DNA of 64,000 nt from Kibdelosporangium banguiense (lineage in GTDB: Bacteria; Actinomycetota; Actinomycetes; Mycobacteriales; Pseudonocardiaceae): NCBI RefSeq assembly GCF_017876405.1, contig NZ_JAGINW010000001.1:9871203-9935202 (forward strand), given 5' to 3'. The notes beneath the pieces are model-generated. The model was not told the origin of the DNA, made no database searches, and worked only from the letters and a program-made list of their open reading frames with translations. A program made the position numbers and the translations under genes. Position 1 is the first letter of the stretch; every line of letters begins with the position of its first letter. Below are positions 26,901 to 39,000 of the stretch, piece after piece.

Positions 26901-29900
26901 GGGTGGCCAGTTCCTCGTAACCGCGAACCAGCTCGACCGGTTCACCCGACGGGAATTCCATGGGCACCGGCGGGATGCCGCGCGGAGCGAGGATCCCGGT
27001 AGCGTGGTCGGTCCATTGGCCGTCCTGTGCCCGGGAACAGATCCGGAACCCGTTCTCACCATCCACAACGAACTGAAGCAGCGCGTCCTGGTCACTGAGC
27101 ACCAGGGGCCGGACCAGCTCCAGTTCACCAACGAGTTCGGTACCCAGTTCGCGGCCGACCGACGCGGCCAGTTCCAGCAGCGCCGCTCCGGGCACGACGG
27201 TCCGGCCGGAGACGGTGTGCTCGGTCAGCCAGCCGGACGCGGAAATCCGGCCGGACGCGACGAAACCGGTACTGCCGATCTGGGTGCCGGCCCCGGCCAA
27301 CGGGTGGCCCCAGTTCCGGCTCCCGGGCAATGCCGTCTCGGCGGACTCCACGGGCAACCAGAACCGCTCCCGCTGGAACGGATACGTCGGCAAGTCGGGT
27401 AGGTGGCTGTCGCCGGACACCACGACGGTCCAGTCCACCGGAAGGCCGCCACAGAACGCCGTGCCCAGCGACCGCAGGAACCGCTCCATTCCGCCCTCTC
27501 CCCGGGACAACGAGCCGGTGACCAGTGCACGTCCGCCGAGTGTCTCAGCTACCGCCATGGACAAAACCGGATGCGGGCTCACCTCCACGAAGGCGTTGAA
27601 ACCCAACCGCCCCAGGTCATCGACGGCTCGCTCGAAAAGCACCGTCTGGCGCAGGTTGCGGATCCAGTAGCCGGCGTCCGCCTCCCCCGCCGCGAGCCAG
27701 TCGCCGGTGACGGTGGAGTAGAGCGGCACGTCAGGGCAGCGCGCGGTGACCCCGGCCAAAGCCGTTGTGAGTTCTTCGCGAAGCGAATCCATGTGCGCCG
27801 AATGCGACGCGTAGTCGACGGCGATCCGTTTGCACCAAACCCCCTCGCTGTCGAGCGCGGCGGTCAGTTCGTCGAGCGCGACGGCGTCGCCGGACATGAC
27901 GGTCGTGGCTGGACCGTTCACGGCGGCGACAGAGATCCGTTCACCCCAAGGCGAGATCCGCTTCTCGGCTGCCGCGGCAGGCAGCGCGACAGAGAGCATG
28001 CCGCCTTTCCCCGCCACGAACCGCAGCGCTCGGCTGCGCCCCGCAACCACCTTCGCCGCGTCCGCAAGGGAAAGCGCGCCGGCGACGCACGCGGCCGCGA
28101 TCTCACCCTGCGAATGGCCCACGACCGCCGCTGGTTCCACACCATAGGACCGCCAAAGTTCGGCCAACGCCACCATCATGGCGAACAAGGCGGGCTGCAC
28201 TACGTCGACGCGATCCAGGTCGTCGTCGTGCAACACGTCCACCAGGGACCACTCGGTCAACGGGTCAAGGAACCGGGCGCACCGCTCGATGGCCTCCCGG
28301 AAGACCTCGGAAGTGGCGTACAGTTCGGCCCCCATGCCGCGCCACTGCGCGCCCTGCCCTGGGAAGACGAAAACAGCCTTCCTGGCGCCTTCCGCGACCG
28401 CAGCATCACCGGTGGCGACGGCCCGCAGTTCCTTCTCGCACGACGCAGTGTCGGCACCGACCACAACCGCACGATGGTCGAAGAGCGTCCGGGACCGCAA
28501 CGCCACGGCGATGTCAGCCGGCGAGATCTCCGGGTGCGCGCGCATGAAATCGGCCAACTCGCTGGCGTGAGCCTGCAATGCGGCCCCGGTGCGGGCCGAT
28601 ATGACGAGCGGAACCGGATCTGAAGCGGGTTTTCCCTTGGCGGGCAGAGGTTCTGGCTCGTGCTCAAGGATGAGGTGGCAGTTCGTGCCGCTGATCCCGA
28701 ACGAGGACACCGCCACTCGGCACGGTACCCCGGCCGGCCAGTGGCGTTCGGTGGTGGCCAGTTCGATCCGGCCGGCAGACCAGTCGACATGAGGCGAAGG
28801 CTCGCCCGCCAGCAGGGTGCGGGGCAACGTACCGTGCCGCATCGCCTCGACCATCTTGATCACGCCGGCGACCCCGGCCGCCGCCTGCGCGTGCCCGATG
28901 TTGGACTTCACCGATCCGAGCCACAACGGACGGCCGCGGTCCCGTCCGTAAACCGCCAGGAGTGCCTGGGCCTCGATCGGATCTCCCAGTTCGGTCCCGG
29001 TACCGTGCGCCTCCACAGCATCCACATCGGATGGTGAAAGACCGGCACTCGCCAACGCACGCCGGATCACCCGTTCCTGTGACGGTCCGTTGGGAGCGGT
29101 CAGGCCATTGGAGGCGCCATCCGAGTTCACCGCCGAGCCACGGATCACCGCCAGCACACGACGACCGTTGCGGCGCGCGTCCGACAGCCGTTCGAGCACC
29201 AGTACGCCAACACCTTCCGACCAGTTCGTACCGTCCGCGGCCGCGGCGAAGGGCTTGCAGCGCCCATCCCGGGACAGCCCGCGCTGGCGGGAGAACTCGA
29301 TGAAGGACCCCGGATTCGGCAGGACCGCAACACCGCCGGCGAGCGCCAGCGGGCACTCACCGCGGCGCAGGGCCTGGCTGGCCAGGTGCAGCGTCACCAG
29401 CGACGACGAACACGCCGTGTCGACTGTCACCACAGGACCGGCGAAGTCGAACGTGTAGGCGATCCGGCCGGACGCCACGCTGCCGGTGTTGCCGGTGAGC
29501 AGGTGTCCTTGCAGCGATGCCGGCGCCTGGTGCAGTCGTGGCCCGTAGTCCTGGTTCATCAACCCGATGAAGACTCCGGTCTCCGTGCCGCGCAACGACT
29601 GTGGGTCGATGCCGGCCCGTTCGAGCGCCTCCCAGGTGGTCTCCAGCAACACCCGCTGCTGCGGATCGGCCGCCAGCGCCTCCCGTGGACTCATTCCGAA
29701 GAACTCCGCGTCGAAGTCCGCGGCGTCATCGAGGAACCCTCCTTCCCGGACATAGGTCGTCCGGGCGGCCTCCGGATCGTCGTTGAACAACGCGGCCAGA
29801 TCCCAGCCACGATCGCTGGGGAACGGACGCACCGCGCTGCGGCCCTCGATGAGAAAGTCGAAGAACTGGCCGGAAGAACGGATCCCGCCGGGGAACCGGC

Positions 29901-30030
29901 AACCGATGCCGACGATCGCGATCGGTTCCCGTGCCGCCTCGCGCAGCTCGCGATTGAGCTGCTTCTGCCGTTCGGTCTCCTTCATGGCCGTGCGGAGGGC
30001 TTCGACGAGCTTCTCCTCGGACATGGTCAT
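23929..30030 (-). CDS. modular type I polyketide synthase, module 4 (methylmalonyl, fully reducing)
   Basis: The 2033-residue single-module protein starts with a coiled-coil docking helix (MSEEKLVEALRTAMKETERQ). The order is KS (DTACSSSL, Cys near 207), AT (near 643), DH (HTVSGRTVVP near 940), ER (NADPH loop AAAGGVGMAAVQL near 1447), KR (GGTGGLGG near 1622, LDD motif, Tyr in AYAAAN near 1760) and ACP (LGFDSLTAV near 1920). The AT has GHSQGE and YASH, the methylmalonyl signature, and is the only such AT in the window. All reductive motifs look intact, so the beta-carbon should become CH2. I chose ATG 30030 because GGGAGG lies just upstream. A C-terminal docking segment follows the ACP. It takes the chain from module 3 and hands it to module 5. 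Confidence 0.94.
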   Translation of the reverse strand: MTMSEEKLVEALRTAMKETERQKQLNRELREAAREPIAIVGIGCRFPGGIRSSGQFFDFLIEGRSAVRPFPSDRGWDLAALFNDDPEAARTTYVREGGFLDDAADFDAEFFGMSPREALAADPQQRVLLETTWEALERAGIDPQSLRGTETGVFIGLMNQDYGPRLHQAPASLQGHLLTGNTGSVASGRIAYTFDFAGPVVTVDTACSSSLVTLHLASQALRRGECPLALAGGVAVLPNPGSFIEFSRQRGLSRDGRCKPFAAAADGTNWSEGVGVLVLERLSDARRNGRRVLAVIRGSAVNSDGASNGLTAPNGPSQERVIRRALASAGLSPSDVDAVEAHGTGTELGDPIEAQALLAVYGRDRGRPLWLGSVKSNIGHAQAAAGVAGVIKMVEAMRHGTLPRTLLAGEPSPHVDWSAGRIELATTERHWPAGVPCRVAVSSFGISGTNCHLILEHEPEPLPAKGKPASDPVPLVISARTGAALQAHASELADFMRAHPEISPADIAVALRSRTLFDHRAVVVGADTASCEKELRAVATGDAAVAEGARKAVFVFPGQGAQWRGMGAELYATSEVFREAIERCARFLDPLTEWSLVDVLHDDDLDRVDVVQPALFAMMVALAELWRSYGVEPAAVVGHSQGEIAAACVAGALSLADAAKVVAGRSRALRFVAGKGGMLSVALPAAAAEKRISPWGERISVAAVNGPATTVMSGDAVALDELTAALDSEGVWCKRIAVDYASHSAHMDSLREELTTALAGVTARCPDVPLYSTVTGDWLAAGEADAGYWIRNLRQTVLFERAVDDLGRLGFNAFVEVSPHPVLSMAVAETLGGRALVTGSLSRGEGGMERFLRSLGTAFCGGLPVDWTVVVSGDSHLPDLPTYPFQRERFWLPVESAETALPGSRNWGHPLAGAGTQIGSTGFVASGRISASGWLTEHTVSGRTVVPGAALLELAASVGRELGTELVGELELVRPLVLSDQDALLQFVVDGENGFRICSRAQDGQWTDHATGILAPRGIPPVPMEFPSGEPVELVRGYEELATLGYGYGPVFQCLERVLRCGDELVADIALPADVETEGFLVHPALLDATLHAVLATSDGDRLLLPFSFADVNVRPTAARRLRVRITPVGPDAVSLVAAADDGTPVVTFGRISMRPADRHDFGSPLYTVTWQPVELPSTETDVVVWTATGDDPAEAATEALRVVRDFLGDAQQERTRLVVLVGDSPAGAAVAGLVRSAQTEHPGRLTLVHTGGHPGSMADLRAAAASGEPELDLSEGAARVPRIGIADLGTQLVPPEDGNWRLHAVDKGTFDTLALVPAEPVDPLPPGMLRIEVRACGVNFRDVLSVLGMYPGEAPELGGECAGVVTQIGEGVTGFAPGDRVMGMVPGAFAPTVVADARLMVPVPDGWSFAEAAGVPVAYLTAYHGLIDLAGVRNGQRVLVHAAAGGVGMAAVQLCRYLGAEVYATASPPKHDVVRSLGVERVASSRNLDFVGEFATGVDVVLNSLAGEFTDASLSLLDVRGRFIELGRTDLRSPEEVSQRFPGVRYRAFDLSALAPDLLGKRLRALSELFEQGVLRPLPVRTWPLPRAVEAFRVLGQARHTGKVVLIPPRRADLDTVLVTGGTGGLGGLVAEHLAKQGARRLVLVSRRGMAAPGAEELVARIRALGADVEVHAADVADRDQMTAIVQPELTAVVHTAGVLDDGLVTTMTPEQVRGVLAPKIGGAALLAELSHAHDLSAFVIFSSVAGVLGTAGQSAYAAANSASDSLARLLRSQGLPAVSAAWGLWTDEHGMAAALSDEDRDRLARLGVRPLSVEQGLELFDRLLDSPGPVVLPVQWDLAALGEQARAGTLPAVLSSLVAQRRSDVGDTALDAIRSASPEKAQELVQSFVTSQVSTVLGHLRGTAVREDRAFKELGFDSLTAVELRNRLAAAIGLSLPATLLFDHPTPAALAAHLTGLLVGTSSDPVAPVLAEADRLEQLLGRVTAAEDRARVAARLRELVRHWGGAGKPDDLMSATDDEIFDVLETELGIS

Positions 30031-30057
30031 CAGGCCTCCCACCTTCCGCCGCGTGCG

Positions 30058-33000
30058 TCAGTTGTCCTGTGTGCCCATTGCCAGCCGGACGAGGTCTTCC
30101 GCGCCGAGTCCGTCCAGCGAGTCGGCACCGTTCGACGGCTCGACCGGTACACCGGCGAGCTCGAGGAGACGGTCGAGCAGACCCGCGGCGCGCAGCTGTG
30201 CCAAGGGGATGGCGCCGACGAGCCGGGCCAGCTCCGCGTCGTCCGCCGCCGGTTCGCTCGACACGAGCCCGGCCCGCAGGTGTTCGGCGAGCCTGGCCGG
30301 TGTCGGATGGTCGAACAGCACTGTGGCCGACAGTGGCAACCCGGTCGCCCCCGCCAACCGGTTGCGCAACTCGACCGAGGTCAGCGAGTCGAAACCCAGC
30401 TCGGCGAACGGACGAGCGGGGTCGATCGCCGCGGTCTCGCCGTGGCCGAGCACCGCCGCCGTGTGCTCGGCGATCAGGTCGGGCAGGGTCTCCGGCGACA
30501 GGCGAGATGCCCATGGGCGAGCCGTGTCATCCACCCGGACCGGTTTGCCGACGAGCTTCTCCAGCAACGGTTTCAGCGTTCCCCTGCGGGCCTGCGCGGC
30601 CAGTTCCGGCCGGTTCCACGCGACACCGACGACGACCGGTTCCGGGCAGGCGAGACTCCGGTCGAACGTCTCCAGCCCGGTCTCGGCCGGCAGCGGATCG
30701 ACGCCGGAGCGTGCCATCCGGGCCACGTCGGTGTCGGTGAGACTGGCGGCCATGCCGCCGGGGTGTGCCCAGAGACCCCATGCCACGGAGACCGCCGGCA
30801 GGCCTTGATCCCTGCGTCGGCGGGCGAACGCGTCGAGCGCCGAGTTGGCCGCGGCGTAGGCGGCTTGGCCAGGCGTGCCGAGGATCCCGGCAGCCGAGGA
30901 GAACAGCACGAACGTCGAAAGGTCACGCGTGCGAGTCAGGTCGTGCAGCACGGCTGCAGCCTCGATCTTCGGCGCTAGCACCGTCGTCAGCCGGTCCGGG
31001 GTGAGCGCCGTGACAAGGCCGTCGTCCAGTACGCCGGTCGCCTGCACGACAGCAGTGAGATCGTCCGGCAGAAGCGCGCTCATCGCGCTTCGATCGGTGA
31101 CGTCCGCGGCGTGCACGTGGACTTCGGCGCCGAACTGGCGAAGCCGCCGCACCAGTTCGGTCGCGCCAGGCGCTTCGGCTCCTCGGCGTGACACCAAAGT
31201 CAGCCGCCGGGTGCCGTGCGCACGGACCAGGTGCTCGGCCAGAAGGCCGCCGATGCCACCGGTGCCACCGGTGACCAGCACGGACGCCAGGTCCAGCGGT
31301 GGCGCGATGGTGAGTACGACCTTGCCGATGTTGCGTGCCTGGCTCAGGAACCGGTAGGCGTCCGCCGCGTGTTCGATCGGCCAGGCACGCACCGGCAACG
31401 GCGACAGCACCTCGCGGCGCAGCAAGTCCACGAGCGTACGCAGGATCTCGCCGAGCCGGTCGATGCCAGGCTCGGCCACGTCGAACGCCTGGTATCGAAT
31501 ACCGGGGAACTCGGCCGCGTCCCGGATGTCGGTCTTGCCCATCTCCAGGAACCTGCCGCCCTGGCGCAGCAGCCCCACGGATGTGTCCACGAACTCACCG
31601 GCCAACGAGTTGAGCACCACGTCGACTTCCCCGAACTGGTCCCCGAACTCCAGCGACCGCGAGGACGCCACCTGCTCGACTCCCATCGCACGAACCACGT
31701 TCTGCTTCGCCGGCGAAGCCGTCGCCAGTACCTCCGCACCGAGCCAGTGGCACAACTGGACGGCCGCCATGCCGACCCCGCCCGCGGCGGCGTGGACGAG
31801 CACCCGCTCCCCGGGGCGCACCCCGGCCAGGTCCACCAGGCCGAGAAACGCAGTCAGATACGCCACGGGCACCGCCGCCGCCTCAGCGAAGGTCCAGTCC
31901 TCCGGCATCCGGACGAGCAACCGGGAGTCGGCGACGGACATCGGGCCGGCGCCACCGGCGAGCAGGCCGAGCACACGGTCGCCCGGTGCGAACTCCCGCA
32001 CCTCGGACCCGATCTCGACGACCACGCCCGCGCCCTCACTGCCCGGCAGGCCGGCGTCGTCGGGCACCATCTCCAGCGCCATCAGCACATCCCGGAAGTT
32101 GACCCCGGCCGCCCGGACTGCGACCCGGACCTCGTGCGGAGCCAACGGCCGATCCAGCGCGGGGTCGGCCACCAGCCGAAGACGGTCCAGGCTGCCTCGG
32201 CGCACGAAGTCCAGCCGCCATGGCCGGCCGGCCGGTGGGGTCAGCACCGGGGGAACGGGAGCGATCCGCGGGACCGTGATCCGGCCACCGGTCACCAGGG
32301 CTTCGGGTTCGTCCGGCAGTTCGGCGAGCGCCGCCGTCGAATCCGGATGGCCGTCCGTCCGCACAAGAGTCAGCCGGTCCGGATGCTCAGCCTGCGTACT
32401 GTGGACCAGACCGGCGACCGCGGCCCCGGCGACTGTTTCCGGGACGAGCACAACCAGCCGCGTGTGTGCCAGCCGCTCGTCGTCCAGCCAGCCTTGGATC
32501 GCGCCCAGAGCATTGGTGCACGCCGACAGCGGCTCATCGTCCACAACCGAGAGCACCAACGTCCGGCAGGACGCCGGGTCGTCGATCGGTGGCAGGTCGA
32601 GCACGCTGGGGCCACCGAGCGTGGCCCATCCCTCGAACCCGCTCCCCTTCGACGCCGTGACCGACTCCCAGTCAACGGTGTGCAACACCCCGCTCAGCGC
32701 TGACGGATCGGCGGGCCGCAGAACGAGTCGTCCGATATGGACTACTGGTGTTCCGGATTCGTCGCTGACTGTCAGGGAAACCGTGTCTGCGTCGACCGTC
32801 GTCAGCACAGCACGTGCCACCCGCGAGCCGGAGGGGCTGATGACGACGTCGGCCAGGCTGAAGGGCATCAACATCCGATCAGTCCCGTTCGCGGCGAACA
32901 GGCTGTGCAGTACCGCGTCGAGCAGTACCGGATGCATCACGAAACCGCTGCTGGACAGCGCATCCGGCAGTTCTGCCGCCGCCGTCACGGTGTCGCCGGC

Positions 33001-36000
33001 TCTCCAGACCCTGCGCAAAGCCTGAAAGGCCGGGCCGTAACGGTAACCACGACTCGCGAGGTCGTCGTACAGGCCCTCGATACCCACATCGTCGCCAGCC
33101 GTCGTGACTGCCTTCGCAGGTAGCGACGACACGTCGGAAAGCGTGCCGGTCGCGTGCTCAGTCCACTCACCGTTGTCGGCTTGGGACAGCACTCGCACTG
33201 AACGGTCGCCGTCCACGTAGACCTGCACGACGGTCTCGGACTCGAGCAGCAGCGGCCGCGTGAAGGTAAGCTCGCCGATCCCACCTGCGCCCAGGAAACC
33301 GCCAACAGCGGCGACCATTTCGGCCAATGCCATGCCCGGCACCACTCTGGTGCCGAAGACAGCGTGCTCGCCGAGCCAGTCGTTGGGGGAAAGCCGCGCT
33401 GTGGCGACGAAGCCAACGCCGCCGACCTCCACGCCGGAACTGAGCAGCGGATGCCCCAGTGACTCGACTCCCGACAGTCCGGGCTCAGCCGAGGGTGCGT
33501 CGAGCCAGTATCGGGTGCGTTGGAAGGGATATCCCGGAAGTGCGACGCGTTGTGCCCCGGTGTCGGTGAAAACGTCACGCCAGTCGACCTCGACACCGTT
33601 GACCCAGAGCTCAGCCAGCCCGGTGAACAACGCCTCGACGTCACCCAGGCGGCGATGCTGTAATCCCACCACGACCGCATCCGGCGGCAGACCATCCGCA
33701 GCCAACCCAGCCAGCACCGTATCCGGACCCACCTCCGCAAACCGAGCAATCCCCATCGCCCGCGCGGTATCCACCGCATCAGCAAACCGGACCGGTTCAC
33801 GCACCTGCCGCACCCAATACTCCGGATCCCGCAACTCCCCCGGCTCCACCAGCCGCCCAGTCCGCGTAGAAACCATCGGCACAACCGGATCCGACGACGA
33901 CAAGCCCGCCACCACCGCACCGAACTCCGCCAGCATCGGCTCCATCAACACCGAATGAAACCCATGACTCACCGACAACTCGCGTCCCCGAACACCTAGC
34001 CGTGCGACCACAGCCGCGACATCATCCGCAGCACCGCTAAGCACCACCGACCGCACACCATTCACCGCCGCAACCGACACCAGCCCCGACAACACCTTCT
34101 CAGCATCAGCCTCACCGACCGGGACCGAAACCATCACCCCACCCGACGGCAAAGCCTGCATCAACCGGCCACGCGCCACCACCAACCGACACGCATCCTC
34201 CAACGACCACACCCCCACCACACACGCCGCCGCGATTTCTCCGACCGAATGCCCCACCAACACATCCGGCCTCACACCCCACGACTCCAACAACCGGAAC
34301 AACGCCACCTCAAACGCAAACAACCCCGCCTGCGCAAAATCCGTCCGCCCCAACAACCCCGCATTCCCGTCGACTACTTCGGTCAATGGCTCCGGCAACA
34401 ACGGGTTCATCACACGACAAACCTCACCCCAAGCCCGAGCGAACACCGGGAACACCGCCCGCAACTCGCGACCCATCCCCCGCCGCTGCGGCCCCTGTCC
34501 GGAAAACAGGAAACCCACACTCGTTCCGGCCGAGACCATGCCACGAATGAACCGTTCGCCCACCCTCACAGCCCGGTGATCGAACACAGCCCGCGACAGC
34601 AACGAAAAACCCACATCCAACGCACCAGCCTCCACACCGGACAACCCAGCCAACCGCTCATCCAGAGCCTGCCCCGAATGCGCCGACACCACCCACGGCA
34701 CCACCGGCAACACCACCGAACCCACAGATGGTTCCACCACCGGAGCCTGTTCAACAATCACATGCGCATTCGTCCCACTAATCCCAAACGACGACACCCC
34801 AGCCCGACGCGGCCGCCCCGTCTCCGGCCACACACGAGACTCCGTCAACAACCGCACCGAACCATCCCACTCCACATGCGGCGACGGCTCATCCGCATGC
34901 AACGTCCGCGGCAACACACCGTGTCGCATCGACTCGATCATCTTGATCACACCGGCGACCCCGGCAGCCGCCTGCGCATGACCGATGTTGGACTTCACCG
35001 ACCCCAACCACAACGGCCGATCACGACCCCCAAACACCTCCATCAACGCCTGAGCCTCAATCGGATCCCCGAGTTTGGTGCCGGTGCCATGCGCCTCCAC
35101 AACATCCACATCAGATGGCGACAAACCAGCACCCGCCAACGCACGCCGCACCACCCGCACCTGCGACGGACCACTCGGCGCAGTCAAACCATTCGACCCA
35201 CCATCCGAATTCACCGCCGAACCACGCACCACCCCCAACACACGACCACCACGCCGCACCGCATCCGACAACCGCTCAACAACAAGCACACCAACACCCT
35301 CACCCCACCCCACACCATCCGCACCCACCCCAAACGCCTTACACCGACCATCCACCGCCAACCCACCCTGACGCGAAAACTCCACAAACACCGCCGGCGA
35401 CGACATCACCGACACACCACCCACCACCGCCAACGAACACTCACCACCACGCAACAACCCACCAGCAACATGCAACCCCACCAACGACGACGAACACGCC
35501 GTATCCACAGAAATCGCAGGCCCTTCAAATCCGAAGGAGTACGCCACCCGGCCGGAAACCACACTCCCCGCGCTACCGGTCACCAGGTAGCCTTCATGGC
35601 CGGGAATGGCACGGCCGGACTGATGCAGACGGCTGCCGTAGTCGTTGTACATCACACCCGTAACAACACCAGTCTCCGAACCACGCAACCCACCCGGATC
35701 AAACCCAGCATCCTCCAACGCATCCCACACCACCTCCAACAACAACCGCTGCTGAGGATCCGTCGCCAACGCCTCCCGAGGACTCATCCCAAAAAACCCA
35801 GCATCAAAATCAGCAGCCTCATAAAGAAAACCGCCGTGTCGGGCGTAGCTCGTGCCCGGATGTCCGGGATCAGGGTGATAAAGCTCGTCCACGCGCCAAC
35901 CGCGATCGGTTGGCAGCTCGCCGATCGCGTCACCGCCCTCGGATACCAACCGCCATAGATCCGCCGGACTACGGACGTCTCCCGGGTACCGGCAGGCCAT

Positions 36001-39000
36001 GCCGACGATCGCGAGTGGTTCATCCGTTGGCGCGTGCACGACCGTGGCCTGCGTCTGCCGTCGACCGCCGCCGAGCAGTTCGGCGACTGCCACAGGCGTC
36101 GGGTGGTCGAACACGAGCGTGGCCGGCAGTCGCCGCCCGGTCGCCTTCGCGAGCCGATTGCGGAGTTCGACCGCGGTCAGCGAGTCGAAGCCGAGTTCGT
36201 TGAACGGCCGGTTCGGATCGAGCCCAGCCGGATCCGCGTGACCGAGCACGGCCGCGACGGCATCCCGCACCAGGTCAAGCGGTTCACTCGCGGTCGGCTT
36301 GGCCGTCGTGCGCCGCCGGGCTGTGGTCCGGCCGACCGTGGTGCGGTCGAGCCTGGCCGCGACCACCGCCGGTTCGGCGCCGGTGAGCGCCGAATCGAGC
36401 AGGCGCAGGCCGTCCTGCGGTGCCAGCAGGCCGATCCCGGCCTGATTCAGCCTGGCCTGGTCCGCAGCGGACAGGGTCGCGGCCATTCCGTCGCCCGCCC
36501 ACGGGCCCCACGCCAGCGACAGCGCGGACAGCCCGGCGGCGGCCCGCTGCCGGGCCACTGCGTCGAGAACCGCGTTGGCCGCCGCGTAGTTCGCTTGCCC
36601 GGCAGTGCCGATCGTGCCTGCGATGGACGAGAAGAGCACGAACGCTCGCAGGTCGAGCCCAGCGGTCAACTCGTGCAGGTGCCGGGCCCCTTCTGCCTTG
36701 GGCCGCAGGACCTTTTCCAGCCGGTCCGGGGTCAACGCGGTCACTGTGCCGTCGTCAAGTACTCCGGCCGTATGCACCACGGCCACCAGCGGATGTGCCA
36801 TCGGGATGTCGTCGAGCACCGCGGCGAGGGCAGCCCGATCACCGACGTCGCAGGCGCGTGCGGTCGCCATGGCACCCAACTCCTGGAGTTCGGCCACCAG
36901 TTGCGCGGTCGCTGTGGGGCCGCGTCGGCTGATCAGGAGCAAGTGCTCAACTCCATGTTGCGTGACCAGATGCCGGGCCACCACCCCGGCCAGCGCTCCG
37001 CTGGCACCGGTGATCAGCACTGTCCCGCCGGTGAGTTCGACTGCCGGACGTGCTGCCGGCTGTGCGGGAACGAGCCGTGGTGTGTGGACGACTCCGTTGC
37101 GGACCATCAGTTGCGGTTCGCCGTCGATCAGCGCCGAGCGCACCGCTTCGAGGTTTGGTTCCCGGTCTATGTCGAGAAGGACGATCCGGCCGGGATGCTC
37201 GGCCTGCGCGGAACGAATCAGTCCCCACACTGCAGCGCCCGCGAGATCCACCTCGGCGCCCCGCGTAACCACGACAAGCACGCGGCCGGCGAACCGTTCC
37301 TCGGTGACCCAGGTCTGAACAGTGGCCAGCGCCTGCCGAGTCACCTCAAGCGGATCCGATGCCTCTGGCACGACTTCCACGACGTATCCTGGCACCGGAT
37401 CGGCCTCGTCCAGTTCCGCATACCAGCCAACGGTTTCGGCGGACGAGGTACCTGAGACGGCTTCCCAGGTCTGCACGGCCAAAGCGCCGTCCCCGGAATC
37501 GAGCCGCAACGGCCGTAGCGATACCCCCTCGGCCGTCAGCACAGCTCGACCGGCCGGATCACTCAGCCGGACCGCGACAGTGTCCGATCCGGATCGTGAC
37601 AGCCGGACTCGCGCCTCGGTCGCTCCAGTAGCCCACAACCGCACTCCAGTCCACACGAACGGCACGTTCGGCCCGCCTTCAGCGGCGAGGGCGAGCGGAT
37701 GCAACGCGGCATCCAGCAGGGCGGGGTGAATCGCGAAGGATGCTGCGCCCTCGGGCAGCCGCACTTCCGCGTACAAGTCGTCGCCGAGTCGCCATGCCGC
37801 GGTCAGGTTCCGGTATGCCGGCCCATATCCGTAACCGGCATCCGCCAACGCGTCATAGGCACCATCAAGGTCGATCGGCTCCGCGCCTGAGGGTGGCCAT
37901 GGTTCCGAATCGACGACAGGCTCGGGATCGGTCGCCGCAGCCAGCACGCCGTGCGCGATCCTGGTCCAGCCGCCACCGTCCTCTGATCCACTATGGACGG
38001 TGAACGGCCGACGACCGGTGGGATCCGGGCCACGCACAGCCAGCTGGACGCGTGCCCCACCGATCTCAGGCAGCAGGAGCGGTGCCTCAAGCGCGAGCTC
38101 TTCCACCACCGGAAGGGCGGTCTGGTCCTCGGCCGACACAGCCAGGTCGAGCAGGACGGCGGCTGCCACCAACGGCACCCCGCGGACGGCATGATCTGCC
38201 AGTACCGGATGCAGGTCCGTGGAAAACCGTCCAGTGAACACGAGGTCGCCACCATCGGCGAGTTCGGTGGCCGCGCCGAGCAAGGGGTGCGCACTGGCCA
38301 GCAGGCCGAGCGCGGCCGGCTCGGCGGCACCGGCGTCCGACAACCAGTAGCGGTCGCGCTGGAAGGCCTGGGTCGGCAGGTCGACCCGGTGAGCCCCCGT
38401 CAGCAATGCTCCCAAGTCGATCGGGTCACCTGCGACGTGCACTGTGGACAGAGCGGTGACGAAGCTCTCGTCTTCCGGGACGCCAGGGCGAAGCAGCGGC
38501 ACGACAACGGCATCCGGCCAGTCGACGCAGTCCGTGGCGAGCGCCGACAACGCCGCACCGGGCCCGGCCTCGAGGAATGTCCGCACACCGGCCTCGTCGA
38601 GATACCGCATTCCGTCAAGGAACCGGACACCGTCCCGCAACTGCCGTACCCAGTAGTCCGCGTCGGTTTCGGTGATCCCCGTGCCGGTAAGCCCAGAGAT
38701 CAACGGCACCGAGGGGACGGCATAGGTCAGCCCGGCCGCCACCGTCCGATATTCGGCCAGCACGGCGTCCATATGTGGCGAGTGGAACGCGTGGCTCACG
38801 CGCAGCCGGGACGTGCGGCGCCCACGGGCCCGCCACTGTCCGGCAAGATCGAGCACTGCGTCCGCGTCACCGGAAACCACCACCGAGCGCGGACCGTTGA
38901 CCGCCGCGATCACGACACCCTCGGAAAGCGTGATCTCGGCCTCCGTGGCTTCGATCGCCACCATCGCACCCCCAGCGGGCGCCGCCTGCATCAGCCGACC

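Noticed and set aside
34249..35958. His/Thr/Pro-rich plus-strand frame repeated three times (also near 17 kb and 22 kb)
   Set aside because: The repetition comes from the recombined KS-AT blocks on the other strand, not from a repeat protein.
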